Assembly: GCA_020881915.1 (NCBI GenBank) | Contig: JAJFPB010000005.1 | Span: 868,001-932,000, forward strand | Direction of reading: 5' to 3' | Length of the DNA: 64,000 bases | DNA from: Paramyrothecium sp. XJ0827 | Taxonomy: Eukaryota > Ascomycota > Sordariomycetes > Hypocreales > Stachybotryaceae | Part shown: positions 44,563-56,738 of the stretch, piece by piece | Numbering within the stretch: position 1 is the stretch's first letter | Layout: every line of letters begins with the position of its first letter | Translations under genes and position numbers: made by a program | Notes under the pieces: model-generated | The model's input: only the letters and a program-made list of their open reading frames with translations | What the model was told of the DNA's origin: nothing | Databases searched by the model: none

Positions 44563-46873
44563 CGTGGATGCAGTGCGCCAAGCTCGAGTGGTGTTTGCGC
44601 CGAGGTAAGATTCGGCGAGGGACGACGACGGGTGAGCTACACGAACTCGAATGCAGGCAAGACGCGCCAATGGATTATATCACAACTTTGCAAAGGTACT
44701 GTTAACACAGAAGAGTGATGGAGAGCATGTAAGAAGCAGACAAGCTAGGATTTGTATACACAAGGAGCAAGATGGAGCCAGGAATGGAGGACGAAGATCG
44801 GAGCAAGAGATTTAAGAGTCACACACGGCTATCCAAGACTGGGAGCTTCGCCTGAGCGACCCAAGGCCTCGAACGGATCCAACGAGTGACTCGCGCGTGC
44901 CAGGGGCCACGACAAAGCAGCGCAGCCACCACCCTTGACATATGATTGTCCCATGGTATTCCCCACAATGCGCTAATGGGAGAAGGACAATCTATGATAA
45001 TCAACGGCAACAAGACATGGGGTGTGGAAGAAGCCGGACGGCCGGCCGGGACAGCTCGGTTGTTGCAGAACGGGTGCTGGCCCAGTAGTAGTAGCTGGGC
45101 TGGGTTAACCTAGGCATGATGGACGACGGGCTATGACGCTTGACGTTTTGGAGGGGGGGAGGCGTGATGCTCGGCTATCATCAATCGAGGTGTGGGCCGG
45201 CCGAGAGCCAACAGGAAGGGGGCACAATGGACTCTAATTACACGTGCTGGGCTGAGCGAGAGCTGTCACACGGTGTAAAGCAAGAGGGGGTGGACCTGCA
45301 GAGCAAACGAGGGCGTCGGGCTAGAATTGGGTGTTTTGAGAGGGAGAGTTTATCCTCGGAAGTGAGGAAGGCCAAAAGCTTACTCAGTAGACGGCTTTTG
45401 TGTTCTGAGCCGCGATCACGGGAGACGTGTTAGTCTACTGAGTACCTACCTTTGCAGGAAGTTGATTGGTGCGAGGCGTGATGCGTTGCTAACACAAGGC
45501 AAGGTACCTCAGTGCTGCGACAGGACCACGGGGTCCAGCTGAACGGGTCGCAAGGACAGACCTGGACAACGAACCTGTGTCTGGCCCAATGATGCGACAG
45601 AGCGGGTGCCCGGGCGGACGGAGAGAGACACAGAGGGAGATGCACTGGGGATCGCTCTGCTTTGGCTTCTGGCTGGACCGGTGCCGAGAGTCGGGGGGCC
45701 GGGTGGGCGAATCGAAAGTCTGGGTGGACCGAATATAACATCATGCATACGTCGACGATGTCATAACCAGGACTCTTGAGAGCTTGAAAATCATTAAAAT
45801 TTGGACTTCGCTGAATGTCTTTTCTTTCCTTCTCTGTTCAATTGCAGGACAACTCCAGTACCAACTCCAGGACTAACAAACCCGCGCCGAGGGACAGAAG
45901 CCAGCGGCTATTGTTCCTCCCCCCGGACGGAAGGCCAGTGACGTATCGGAGAGGGGCCCCATTAACCGTGGATTGCCGAAAAAGCGCACCCCGGACTTGG
46001 AGAGGGTTCCCCGAAAGGGTTTAGTGGTTTGCCATGTGATTTTGCGGGGTGCGACGCCTATTTCCCACGGGCCATCGTAGGCCTCCTGGGTTTTGGGTCG
46101 TCGGATTGAGCCGAGGTGTGTGGGGGGAAGAGCCCGATTGATTCACAACATGATCGTGAGTTCCATATTACGGAATTGCCTGAACGTGGGAGCACGACGT
46201 GTGTAGATCTTGCTGGGCTTTGCGCAAGGCCCGGCGGATAGTGGGCTGTATTCTGTTATTCTCTTAGCATTATTGTTGGCTGACTGGGCATGTTGTAGCA
46301 GGAGTCTGAAGTGCTGCCGTCACATGTCGGCTTCTACGACTGCCATACACGATTTAGCACGAGTTTGACGGGCGCTATTGAGCGGTTACAAGAGTAAACC
46401 AAAGATGAAACAGATTACTTAGACGCCGGACCGCTTATCTCCCTTATCTTCCTTCACCTCGTGTTTCTCGGAGCATCGCTCGACCTTGACATGTGAAGGC
46501 AAACAAATCAACCATTCACGCGTAGCACGGCCCATCAATTCAATAATGTCGTCATCATTCTGCTCGTGGCATCCTAATATCTCGTGCCTATCCTACGACT
46601 AAACGCCCTTGGCAATCATCCCTTCCATAACTACCCCCTGCTCCTGTACAAAAAACATAGGTGAGCCCATCTATACTAAACGCCTTTTGGCCCTGCGGGC
46701 ATTTGCAACGGAGTCCATCCGTGCGTTCCAACCCAAACGCCTGAAACATTTCCTTCAGAGAGCGCGTCTCTTTGAGGCTGGTATTGTTGAAAACAACGTA
46801 ACAGATAAGTGAAAAAATTAAACCGACGTCAAATGGCCGGCTGAGAAATCGTTGAATCGTCATCGTCGGTCCC
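44563..46873. other. Gene-free region (2.3 kb) with a 12-bp inverted repeat
   Basis: No supported coding sequence. The first few hundred bases are the carrier promoter. Apart from the inverted repeat at 45381-45444, the region is unstructured to the eye. The last part is the 3' flank of the SconB gene. Confidence 0.55.
45381..45444. repeat. Perfect 12-bp inverted repeat with 40-bp spacer
   Basis: TACTCAGTAGAC at 45381-45392 is exactly complementary to GTCTACTGAGTA at 45433-45444. No target-site duplication flanks it. It could be a hairpin in an RNA, a small transposon remnant or a protein-binding palindrome. Confidence 0.7.
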
Positions 46874-48974
46874 TCAAGAGGGCGTGCCCCTTTCCTCCAT
46901 CGATTCTCCTTCGAAACTGTACAGCAACACCTCGCCGTCCTCGCTACCACTCGCCATTCGGCTGTCACTGAGACCAACGCAGGTCACCGGGCCCGCGTGG
47001 CCAGTGAAGCTGCGCTCGCACTTTCCTGATCGAGGCTCCCAGATCTTGGTCATGGAGTCGTTGGCGCCCGTCACAACACGGAGCGTGTCGCCGACGAGAC
47101 CCCAGATACCCTCGACGTGTCCGAACATGCTGCGAATGCATCGTCCGGTTGCCGTGTCCCACAGTCGCACGGTGTTGTCCAGGCCGCCGGTGAGCATGTA
47201 GAGAGGCGGCAGGGGACGGTCGGGGTCCGACGCGAAGCTCGGTCCGTAGGCCAAGCGTGCGTCGCCCGTAAGAACAGGGGTGGGGATCGGTGAGTTGCTG
47301 CGTCCGCTATGCACCGATGCAGAATCGGTGTTGTCGGCTCCAGGGATCTCATCCGGCTCAAAGTCAGGCGGCATCACCAGCACCTGCTGCACCTGGCCAA
47401 CGTGGCCCTGGAACGTCTTGATGCATTGCTTGGTATCGAGATCCCACATCTTGACAGTCAGGTCATCCGACGCCGAGAAGACGGTGCGGGATGCCGAATC
47501 GATCCGGACGTGGTTGACCCAGTCGCTGTGGCCGCGCAGGGTGAAGGTCTGCTTGGTGTCGAAGCTAAAGATCTTGACGGTCCTGTCGACGGAGCCCGAC
47601 GCCAGGGTACACCCGTCAAAGTGGACCGACAAGACACCCTCAGTGTGGCATTGGAGCGTGCTGACGCATTCGCCCGTCTGCCAGTCCCAGATCTTGATGG
47701 TCTTGTCGAAGCTGCCGCTGATGAGCTTGGAGCCGTCAAACTGCAGCGTGCGGATGCCCAGGGTGTGCCCGCGCAGGGTCCGCAGCACCTCGCCCGTCTC
47801 GATGTTCCAGATCTTGATCGTCGTGTCGTACGAGCCGGTAGCAAGGATGTTGTGGTCGAACTGCAGGCACGTGACTCCATTTTCGTGACCCTTGAAGGTG
47901 CGGATATTGCATCGGCCCGTCTTCCAGTTGAAGCCGACCTTGAACCGATCACGGTACACATCCTTCCATGGCCGAAACTTGCGCTCGACCTCCAACTGCG
48001 ACCCGGACGGCGAGAGCTTAGGCCGCTTGGCTGATCGGTCCTCTCCAGCGCTCAGCTTGCGCTTCTGTCCGTCTTCGGGTTCCGCGGGCGACGACTCGTC
48101 GTCCACTTCCTCGACACGGTGATCCTCGGTGGGATGCGCAGATCGCTGGTGTTTGTTCCAGGCCGCCAGCTTCTTTCGTTCCAGCAGCGGCAGTCCCCAG
48201 CCACACTTTGTGCATTTGCGGTCGATGTGCTGTTCGCACATGCGGTGCCACACGACGTCGTCGTCGGCCAGGTTGCGCCACCTCCGGCTGACTTGGGCAG
48301 CCTTGCACAGCGAGACCGTGTCGAGATAGCAGAGGATCTTGTAGGAAAGTTCGACGGGAAGGGCGGTGAGGAAATCGATCTTGAGTTGCTCGTGGACTTC
48401 CCGCGAGACCGTCGATAGCTGGGGGAAGCAGCATTGGGTGATGATGCCCTGCAGCATCAGCTCGCGGTGCTTGGCTGGGGCGGCGGAGAAGAGCGACCAG
48501 ACGTGGGTGATGGCTTCTTGGTCGGCGGATGGGAGACTGCTGAGGTCCTGTGAAGCGTGAGTCAGGCAACGTGTAGAGACGAGTTGATGCGTGTAAACAT
48601 ACCCTTTGGATAGCACCCATCTTGGTTTCGTCGGCAGCACGCCGGCATTTAGAGTCAGGTCGGTGGCGGTAGCAGAAGCGGCTGTTGGAGTCTTTTTTTC
48701 GAATGGGGGTGACATCGAGAGACGAGGCATCGGGATGGCCCTTGCCGATGGGCGCATAGATGCCAGGGATGTGTTCCTTGAGGAAGGGGCTGACAGTCTT
48801 GCCAGCGAGATTCGAAGGCATCTTGACGAGGCGTGAGCTGTCCTCTTCCTGCGGCCTCCGTCTGTCGCAGGTGTCTCGTGAGAGATGTTGTAGGGGGTCC
48901 TGGGAGGTGGTCATGGTGACGGGCTCGAAGATGGAAGCTGGCCGGGGGCCTCCCAGGTGCGCGGTAGAGTCCAT
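46874..48974 (-). CDS. sconB: SconB/SCON-2/Met30 F-box WD40 protein (sulfur metabolite repression)
   Basis: Two exons on the minus strand, 48974-48603 and 48547-46874 (55-nt intron), give 681 residues. The N-terminal region has [38 protein letters not shown] and [37 protein letters not shown], hallmarks of SconB. An F-box follows ([45 protein letters not shown]). After an acidic/basic linker come seven WD40 repeats ([21 protein letters not shown] ... [20 protein letters not shown]). As the substrate-receptor of an SCF ubiquitin ligase, it inactivates the bZIP activator of sulfur assimilation (CYS3/MetR) when sulfur is plentiful. The start was chosen at MDSTAHL; an in-frame Met further upstream would add residues unlike the family. 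Confidence 0.95.
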
Positions 48975-51900
48975 GTAACAGCAAACGGGTCCCTCAGTGC
49001 TGAATAAAATGCGGTGAGGAGCCGGAAGAGGCGGGCGAACGGGCGGCACCTGTTTGCTTGTGTGCTTGTGGTGCGCTGCTGTACGAGTATGGGCCAAACG
49101 AGAGGCTTTGTAGGGGGTGGGCTTGCTATTGTATGCGACAATGTGAGCGACTCATTTGTATGGTCGAGCAGGCGTGTGAGGTAACGGAGGGTGTTGATGG
49201 CGTGCTCCACGGTAAGATTTTCGAAACAAGGTTGTAGGATGGACGGGCCCTGGGGAGGGGGCAACCTAAAAGCCGGCAGGGCTTTATTTGTGTTAGCTTT
49301 CCAGGCGCGGGTACCCGTCAGGAGAGCAGGCGCTGTGGTGTGTGCTGTGCTGTTGCGAGGGCGGGCGCACAGGCAACGGGAAGAGATGAGTTTGACCAAA
49401 GCGGCCTTGGCCAAGGCAAGGCAAAAATGGCGAAAGCCAGAGGCGGCGTTCGGGAGACGGCAGACGGAGGGGATGGGCGGCTGTCGGAGGAAACGGCTCG
49501 TGTGAGCCGCCGGGTCGATCCACCGAGCACCACGCCGCGGGAGGGCTTGTATGTCTCTGTCTCGGTGAGCTCCTGTGTCTCGCCCTGTCTCGTTTGTTCA
49601 GTCTATCGAATTTGCCAATCTTTCATGCTTCCTTTCGTGCTTTCTTTCCGGGTTGCCCTTATCGCTATGCTTCCTTTTTACTCCTGGCCCCGGTATCTCG
49701 GGGGGGGCACATTCACCCCGCGGGAGGCGTTTTGTCAGTGGAGGTGTCCACACGGTGCGGTGGGAGAACGCGATAGTGGGATCGAGGAAAGGAGACAGAT
49801 ATCCCAGCTTGCCCAGCCTGGACCAAAATGCTGGGGTGCAGTACGGTTGTGGGTATGGCCCTGACTGCCGTATCCGTAGACGTGGACGGAGAGCGGGATT
49901 CAGGCGGCTCGGTTGGCTGCGCAGACGCTCTTGGGAGTCCTTGTTGACCAGGGTTCTGGGGGGCGATCGCCTTCCGGGTGGGAAATCCTTGGGTGCTTTG
50001 AGGCAAGTATGGCGTTATCAGGTGGACGGCCGATGGACCCTAGTCCGGAATAGTGGTATTTGCCCCCTTCCCCCTTCAAGACTGTTTGCCGTATTGGCAA
50101 AGCCTGCCGGTACGTACCTCCGTATAGGGAGGGGAGGTCCTAGGCCAAAGGGGCAAGGAAAAAAAGAGACCCTACGGCCCCACCCCGACGAGCCGACAAT
50201 GTTGCAAGCTGGAAACCTCAATCACGCAACCAGCTTGAGAATGCGTGCGCGAAAGCAGGCATCTAGACTTTGGATTTGCTCATCCAGCCAAACCGTGGCG
50301 GGCTCGCTTATGTGGATGTGGTCTGCCGAGGCACGGCAAGCGAGATGATGAACGAAGGTGCCATCGCGGCGCACCGCAGCCTCCGACCGACAGCCAGCCT
50401 GGCGCAACTCTGCGGTCGCGACGCAGTCCTACAAGCAAACATCGTTCTCGAGAGTCGAAACCCGTCCGCAACCGGTGCCTTGAACCCTTACAGCATCAGC
50501 ACCCTAAATTCGCGCCCGCCTACATGTACTGTACATTAGCTTGCATAAGTCTTCTCTGCGTGGACAGTAGGCTCGTCCCCTCGTCGTAGGGCTGCAAGAT
50601 GACCGTATCTACCCGGATGCCGCGAGGGACTGCTCCCCCTAATCCACTCGGACAGCCGCCCGCTGCCACACCTACGCGCTCATTGCAGTCTAATCATTAT
50701 CAAACCCTTACATATCGTTAGCGGCGCCCAAAGAATTAATTTTCCTCCTGCCTTGCCGGTCGCTCAGCTGTCAGAAAGGCACCATTCCAGACGCCAACAC
50801 TGGGGAAGACGGGTCGCTTCCCCAGAAATGGTGCAATTCCGTCCCGAGTTCCGTGCCGCCTTGGCTAGGCTTCGGGCCTGAGGCAATGTGTCGCAACACC
50901 CACGTCCAGTCGTCTCCGTTCGATTGGTCGCACAGTAAAATACGGTGCCCAGCAAACACAAGGCCCAGCTGCAAGGGGCCGGGTCACTCACCTGCCTTGC
51001 CGAGTAAGGGGGTACTTTCGAACCTGGCGAATCTGGCAAGCCTGGCTACCGCAATTACTTGGCCTGCGAGGCTAGGCAAAACCTTGAACCAGGTCATCGC
51101 ATGGCGCCATAACGCGCCAGAACGAGCACCAACCCGGGGGCAGCAGATGTCTTTGAGCTTCAATTCCTTCCTGTCAGGCCACGGCTCTCTGGTCATTGAT
51201 GCGCAAAGCGACCCGAGCTTCCAGAATGACTCTAGGCGTTCCACTGTCCAAATTTGTGGACCAGCCCATATCCACTTCTCGTCCAGCATGAAGGGCGATT
51301 CACGACTCCTCCTGTGATTTGGACAATTTTGCCGACTTCATGCCAGGGCTTTACGAGCCCGTCGCACTTTTGTCTATGCGCACTGCTCAACGATACTCTG
51401 CGGCAGCTCGTCACGCTTCCTCACCCGTTGCATCCGACGTTGGACAAATGGTGGCCCTGCCAGGGGCTATTGCATCTTTTTCCCGTCCGGTGACGTTCTC
51501 CTCCTGCGCCTCGCCTCGGCCAGTCTGGGCAACGTCCGTACGGGACCTTCGGCGCAACGCAACTTTGTGCCATCATGCTCGGGCTCAAACCGAAGAGCTG
51601 TCGTCCGACTGTCGGTGTTTATCGCGGCGTATTCTGCATCAAGTCGTTGCAAGAGGAAGCCAGTCTGACATGGCGCAAGTCTCTGATAGCCTGATGCCAT
51701 TTCAGGCGTCATGTGACTGCAGGACCGATTTCTGTTTTCGGGTCCTCCCAGTGATCCAGGCTAGGTCAAGTGGAGAAGTTGGATCAGCGTATCTGAAGCG
51801 CATCGGAGATGGTACCTTGAAAACGGGCTCCTTCTGCGATTTGGCTTGTCTCCGATATGACTACCGAGTCTCAAGCTAGCGCCGAGCGCTACCGTCAACG

Positions 51901-52624
51901 CCGTGACGCTGATATCGACCTGTACTCGAGCCATCCACTTGTGCCCATCATGAAATATCATATTTGGACTTGCTACGCACATTCATGTAAGCATCATCTT
52001 GGCGGTAGAGGTAAGTCTTCTCATTCAGTAATGTGGCGTCCTCTTAAATCCACGGAACGTGAGCCGGTCATCCGCTCCATGGCTTTCACCTACCATCACC
52101 GTGTACTCTTGTATCATTAGCCAGGGTCCGTGTTTAAGTGCTTGCATATCGCACTTGTAGGTAGCCTTATCCATCGAATGCTACTACTATCATAGGGTCA
52201 TCCTTCGTGCTTCACGCTGTCGGCGCAGCCTTCCGTGCAATATCGTGATGCAAGTGGCGCGAGCTCAAGATCAGCACTACTAAGTGATTGTAACGGCGAT
52301 TTCCAGATGGTCTGGAGCGATCTAAGGGCCATTCGATCGCGTATCTTCTTTTTGCGTTCCGATCTGGGGTAAAAAGGAGGTTCCAGCCACGGGTTTATGT
52401 CACTTATCTAGCCCGGCGCTGGGTTAGATGAATCATTGAAGCGTCACCAAATCCATGGCGTCATGAACGGCCTGGACGAGAACTAAAGGTCTCCCTTAAA
52501 CGAAATGAATATAAGTAATGCGCAATTGCCAAAAGCTGGGTTGGATTGCCTGGTCAGATTAGCTTCAGCGAGACCGCATCAGTCATAAATACCCAACCCG
52601 TCAATCACAATAAACAACTTCACA
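48975..52624. other. Large gene-free region (3.65 kb)
   Basis: The longest stretch without a supported gene. Several frames of 100-260 codons are open, mainly because the sequence is G/C-rich with few stops. None has a domain, signal peptide or consistent splice pattern. Homopolymer G runs occur near 49700. The final ~120 bases contain TATAAG at 52510-52515, a plausible TATA element for the gene at 52625. An unannotated non-coding RNA or degraded element cannot be excluded. Confidence 0.5.
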
Positions 52625-52999
52625 ATGTCCAACCGCGGCTACGACGACGCTCCTTCGGGCGAGCTCCAGGACGACTCTTACTCCACAGGTCGCGGGAACA
52701 CCAATAGCTCCGGCCCCATCCCCGTCCAGTCGGACAATGCCAAGGTTGAGGACCCAATCGATGCCAACACTGCAGACTCAGACGAGCAGCTGGGTAAGTC
52801 ATGCTGGGCCAGTCGCACAAACGGAGCAGGACACTGATAAATGAAAATCACAGAGCGCGACGACAGGGAAGCCATTGATAAGAGCAACATTGTGAATGAG
52901 CGTACCCGTGGGGCAAAGCCTGCCACCAACTACCGGGAACCAGGCGATGAGGAGGGTCTCCCTGGCCCTGATGATGGAACCAGCGCGGTAGCGCAGTGA
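52625..52999 (+). CDS. Small acidic protein with CHZ (histone-chaperone) motif
   Basis: Two exons, 52625-52793 and 52854-52999 (60-nt intron GTAAGT...CACAG), give 104 residues. It is highly hydrophilic and probably disordered. The segment ERDDREAIDKSNIVNERTRGAKP resembles the CHZ motif (consensus around IDxSNI..RTRG) of the H2A.Z-H2B chaperone Chz1; small fungal proteins of this type are usually annotated as CHZ-domain proteins. The Asp/Glu-rich surroundings (DANTADSDEQL, EPGDEEGLPGPDDG) fit histone binding. The assignment rests on a short motif. A TATA-like element about 110 bases upstream suggests regulated expression. Confidence 0.75.
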
Positions 53000-53585
53000 G
53001 GTTACACCGGTCTAGCGAAGGATAGGGGTATCGAGTTAGTTCAGTTGAATGAGACAATGTTTGAGAGTTTGCCCGTTAACCAGGATCATGATTGTCGCGT
53101 TGAATGATCAGGAGAGTTTTGAGCGTGGTTCAGTCAATTCCTTGTCGTCAATGAGGCGTTCAGCAGGTGCTCCAACCCCAACCTCAGTACTCGTGACGAC
53201 TCGTGCCCAATCGTCTGGTCAATCGAGTCATTAAAGTGTTGCACTCAAGCACAATGATTCTCGTGACGTAAAATGATCCTTGACGCTACTACTGCCACCT
53301 GTGCCACAGCGACAGCAGCGCAGATGCGCACCAGGCCGTGTCGAATTCGTGGCTGGGTTGTCTCACCCTTTGGGTGTCGAGGCTCGCCTCCATACCAGTC
53401 AGGGGCAATTCACGATGCCGCTCTTTTCCGCTCCTATCTGGTATGGAGCGGTCGCCGCTGAGAGATCGTGAGACTCAAAAAGCGTATCCCTTCGTCTCGA
53501 CTTTCTCGTCCGTCATCATGCCGGTGTATGTGGGTGATTGGCGACGACCAGTTGCTTTACTTGATGGTTAACCGCGCCCACCACG
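53000..53585. other. Intergenic
   Basis: 585 bases between the CHZ-motif gene and the next gene. Nothing supportable is seen. Confidence 0.55.
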
Positions 53586-54378
53586 ATGGACCCCCAAGGT
53601 CCGCCTCTGCATTATCCGCGGCCTAACTCGTCCCTGGAGACCGAACGGACGATTGCAGGCAGCGCCCCCGCGAGTCCTCGCGAGATTCCCAATCATGTGT
53701 TTGAAGGCGAGCCGCCGCTGTACGGCGATGCCCCGACCACGACGGCCGAGGAAGACAAGGCTCGGAAAAAGGATAGAAGAACAACCTGCGTCAAGTTTGC
53801 GACATCCATCTTCATCGCCGTTATTGTCTGTCTCGTGGTGGCAGCGGTGATTGGCAAGATCCACGAGAACCAAGCCCGCAAGTATGCGGCATCGGCAACA
53901 AACACGAGGTGAGAAGTCTCGTGCAGCTGTTTCAACCGTTCTAATTGCCATCAGTGGAGGTAACACGACGACATCCGTGACAAGCACGCGCATCAGGGTA
54001 ACGATGGGAGGTGACCTCGGTATTCTGACACCAACCCCGACGTCAACAGTGCAGAGTTCGTCCACCCAGTCCGTCGGAAGCTCGTTCGAAATTAACTGTC
54101 CCTGTCGTACCAAGACTCGATCCGCGGACCCAATTACCAAAGCTGCACTGGCGACGGCCTGCACAGCTCAATGTGAGGCCACCGCCACTGCCACTACTGC
54201 CGAAGTCATGGGCTACGCCATGTTTTCGTTCCACGGCTGTGTGTTGGCGAGGACTGCGTTTGCAGGAGGTGTTGGAGACATGTCATATGAGTGCTCGGTT
54301 GCGTGTGGGGATGATCGTGGGGTTGATGATGCGCTGAATGAACTGGATGCAGAAGACTGGCTGTGGGATTGTGATTGA
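53586..54378 (+). CDS. Single-pass membrane protein, function unknown
   Basis: Two exons, 53586-53908 and 53955-54378 (46-nt intron GTGAGA...TCAG), give 248 residues. A Pro-rich N-terminal region (~70 residues, no signal peptide) ends in a basic run (ARKKDRRTT). One transmembrane segment follows (VKFATSIFIAVIVCLVVAAVIG), so the protein is probably type II with the C-terminus outside or lumenal. The distal part has a Thr/Ser-rich stalk (GGNTTTSVTSTRIRVTMGG) and then a compact Cys-containing domain (INCPCRTKT, TACTAQCEATA, FSFHGCVLART, YECSVACGDD) with about eight Cys that could form disulfides. I recognise no family. The gene carries an ordinary fungal intron, so it is likely genuine. Confidence 0.72.
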
Positions 54379-54679
54379 AGACTTTGGTATTACGCGTACG
54401 ATGGCATGGATGCAAGGATATGTAGATCAAAGTATTGGGTATCAAGAGATGTAATACATGAGAATAGAGGTATGTGAAAGAACATAATGGAGAGAAGCAA
54501 GAGCAGTTACGTTTAGGGTAGGCAGGCGACAAGAACGAATCGGGAAATGCCCCACCATGGTTTGCCAATTGGAAATTCTCATTCTTTTTGCTGCAGCACC
54601 CTCCAGGTAGAAACTTTCTACCTCGACAACGCCTATTTCTTCCTGTTGCGTGTCAATTGCAACGGAAGGCGATGAGAGC

Positions 54680-56565
54680 ATGGCAGCCGACGAGAACGCG
54701 ACTGCTCCTGATAGCGCAACCATGGCGTCGACCAGCAACGGCTCGAACCAGGCCAACCCTGCCGGGTCCCGTCCCGGCAACGGCCAGGCCGGTGGTAAAC
54801 GAGGCGCTGCAGGCAATAAGCGACGTGGTGAGAAGGGTCGCGCTGAATGGAGGTATGTCTGAACCTGCTGTCTAGGTCGTTGCTCTCGCCAACCCAGTCT
54901 AATTAGGCCTTAGCCGCGAGAAGCAAGACAAGCGCAACAACAACGAGGACTATCGCGAGTGGAAGCGTCGCAAGACAGACAAGAGCGGCAACTCGATAGA
55001 GGGCGAAATGTACACCAACCCCTTCTCCAAGGAAGAGATCGCTGCCGAGGAGCGGCGCCCCAAGAAGAAGGTGGCTGTGATGATTGGCTACGCCGGCACG
55101 GGCTACAAGGGCATGCAGCTGAACGGTGAGGAGAAGACCATCGAGCGAGACTTGTTCCAAGCCTTCATTGCGGCAGGCGCCATCTCCAAGGCCAACGCGG
55201 ACGACCCCAGGAAGTCGAGCCTGGCGCGCTGTGCGAGGACGGACAAGGGCGTCCACGCCGCCGGCAACGTCATCAGCCTGAAGCTCATCATCGAGGACGA
55301 GGATGTCGTCGAGAAGATCAACGCCAACCTGCCCCCGCAGATTCGGGTCTGGGGCATCAACCGTACCAACAACAGCTACAACTGCTACCAGCTCTGCGAC
55401 TCGCGGTGGTACGAGTACCTCATGCCCAGCTACTGCCTGCTGCCGCCGCACCCAAGCACTTTCCTGGGCAGGCGCGTCGCCGAGCTGAACAAGGAGTACG
55501 GTGCGGAGGAAGAGGTCAACGCCCGGCTGGCCGACGTCAAGGACTTCTGGGCGGACGTCGAGGAGAAGGAGATCAAGCCCATCTTGGCGGGCCTGCCCGC
55601 TGACATCAAGGCAAAGGTGCTGGAGCGTGTCCACGTCGAGGATATTGCCAACGCCGAGGGGAGCGAGGGCAAAGACGCCGACGGAGAGACCAAGCAGTCT
55701 GATGGTTTGGCCGAGCAGTCGAAGCCGGAGGCTCAGGCCGGTAGCGTGCCCGAGGGCAGCTTCAAGCCGAAGCACCGCGAGCTTGATGCCGTCGACTTTG
55801 CGCTCAGGGACATCAAAACGACCTACATCGCCGCCAAGCGCCGCTACCGCGTCAGCAAAGAGCGCCTCCAGCAGCTGCAGGCCGCTTTGGACAAGTACGA
55901 GGGCACCAACAACTTCCACAACTACACGGTGCAGAAGGCCTTCTCCGACCCGTCAGCCAAGAGGCACATCAAGTCGTTCGTCGTCAACCCCGAGCCCGTC
56001 ATCATCGGCGACACAGAGTGGCTGTCGCTCAAGGTGCACGGGCAGAGCTTCATGATGCACCAGATCCGCAAGATGGTCGGCCTCGTCAGCCTCCTTGTGC
56101 GATGCGGCACGACGCTCGACCGCATCCCCGAGAGCTACCGCGACAATAAGATGGCCATCCCTAAGGCGCCGGGCCTGGGCCTGCTGCTGGAGCGGCCAGT
56201 CTTTGAGAACTACAACCGACGGGCCACAGAGTCGCTCGGCAAGGAGCCGATTGACTTTTCCAAGTACGACGACGAGCTGCAGAAGTTCAAGCAGAAGGAG
56301 ATTTACACGCGCATTTTCGAGGTGGAGGAAAAGGAGAGCTCGTAAGTTTACACCGTGACGAACAAGAGCACAGTTCTAACATGCCAACAGGTTCCATTCG
56401 TTCTTCAACCAGATTGACCAGTTCAAGTCCAACCACTTCCTGTGGTTGTCGGCTGGTGGTCTTGCCGTTGCTGATCTGAAGTCCGGCGAGGGTTCGAAGA
56501 CGCAAGAAGACGTCGATAAACAGTTGGGAGACGAGGACGAAGATCCCGAGGGCGGAGAGGGTTAA
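54680..56565 (+). CDS. PUS1: tRNA pseudouridine synthase 1 (PUS1/TruA family)
   Basis: Three exons, 54680-54852, 54914-56341 and 56391-56565, give 591 residues. The TruA-fold core is clear: KVAVMIGYAGTGYKGMQ, then the catalytic block RCARTDKGVHAAGNVISLKL, whose Asp is encoded at 55242-55244. WYEYLMPSYCLLPP, TNNFHNYTVQKAFSDPSAKRHIKSF, GQSFMMHQIRKMVGLVSLLVR and PKAPGLGLLLERPVFENYN follow. Eukaryotic Pus1 modifies several tRNA uridines (positions 26-28, 34, 36 and others) and U2 snRNA in the nucleus. An acidic insertion of ~60 residues (SEGKDADGETKQSDGL...) lies in the middle and is likely disordered. The N-terminus is Gly/Lys/Arg-rich. The first acceptor was placed at 54913 because the one at 54906 breaks frame. 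Confidence 0.95.
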
Positions 56566-56738
56566 ATGATGATAGAACGATGGGATGAGATCTCAATCAG
56601 CATCTAATGATTTCGTAATTCTCGACTGGTGACCCAGCCTGCTCTTTAAGGGTATTGCCCGTGATTGCACCAATGCATGTAATTCCATTCGCCCAAACGC
56701 CACCTTGTAATCAAGATCCCCATCGTAAAACTCTGCCA

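Noticed and set aside
45140..45433. 97-codon plus-strand frame downstream of the carrier promoter
   Set aside because: There is no protein-like hydrophobic pattern and no homology, and it overlaps the inverted repeat.
47309..48034. 241-codon plus-strand frame opposite SconB
   Set aside because: It is antisense to WD40 repeats with no independent features.
51319..51879. 186-codon plus-strand frame in the large gap
   Set aside because: Composition is random-like with scattered Cys, Arg and Ser; there is no signal peptide, domain or splice partner. A diverged gene is not excluded, but it cannot be supported.
54903..55919. 338-codon minus-strand frame opposite PUS1
   Set aside because: It is a mirror of G/C-biased codons of a clearly identified gene, with a Val/Leu-rich shadow composition.
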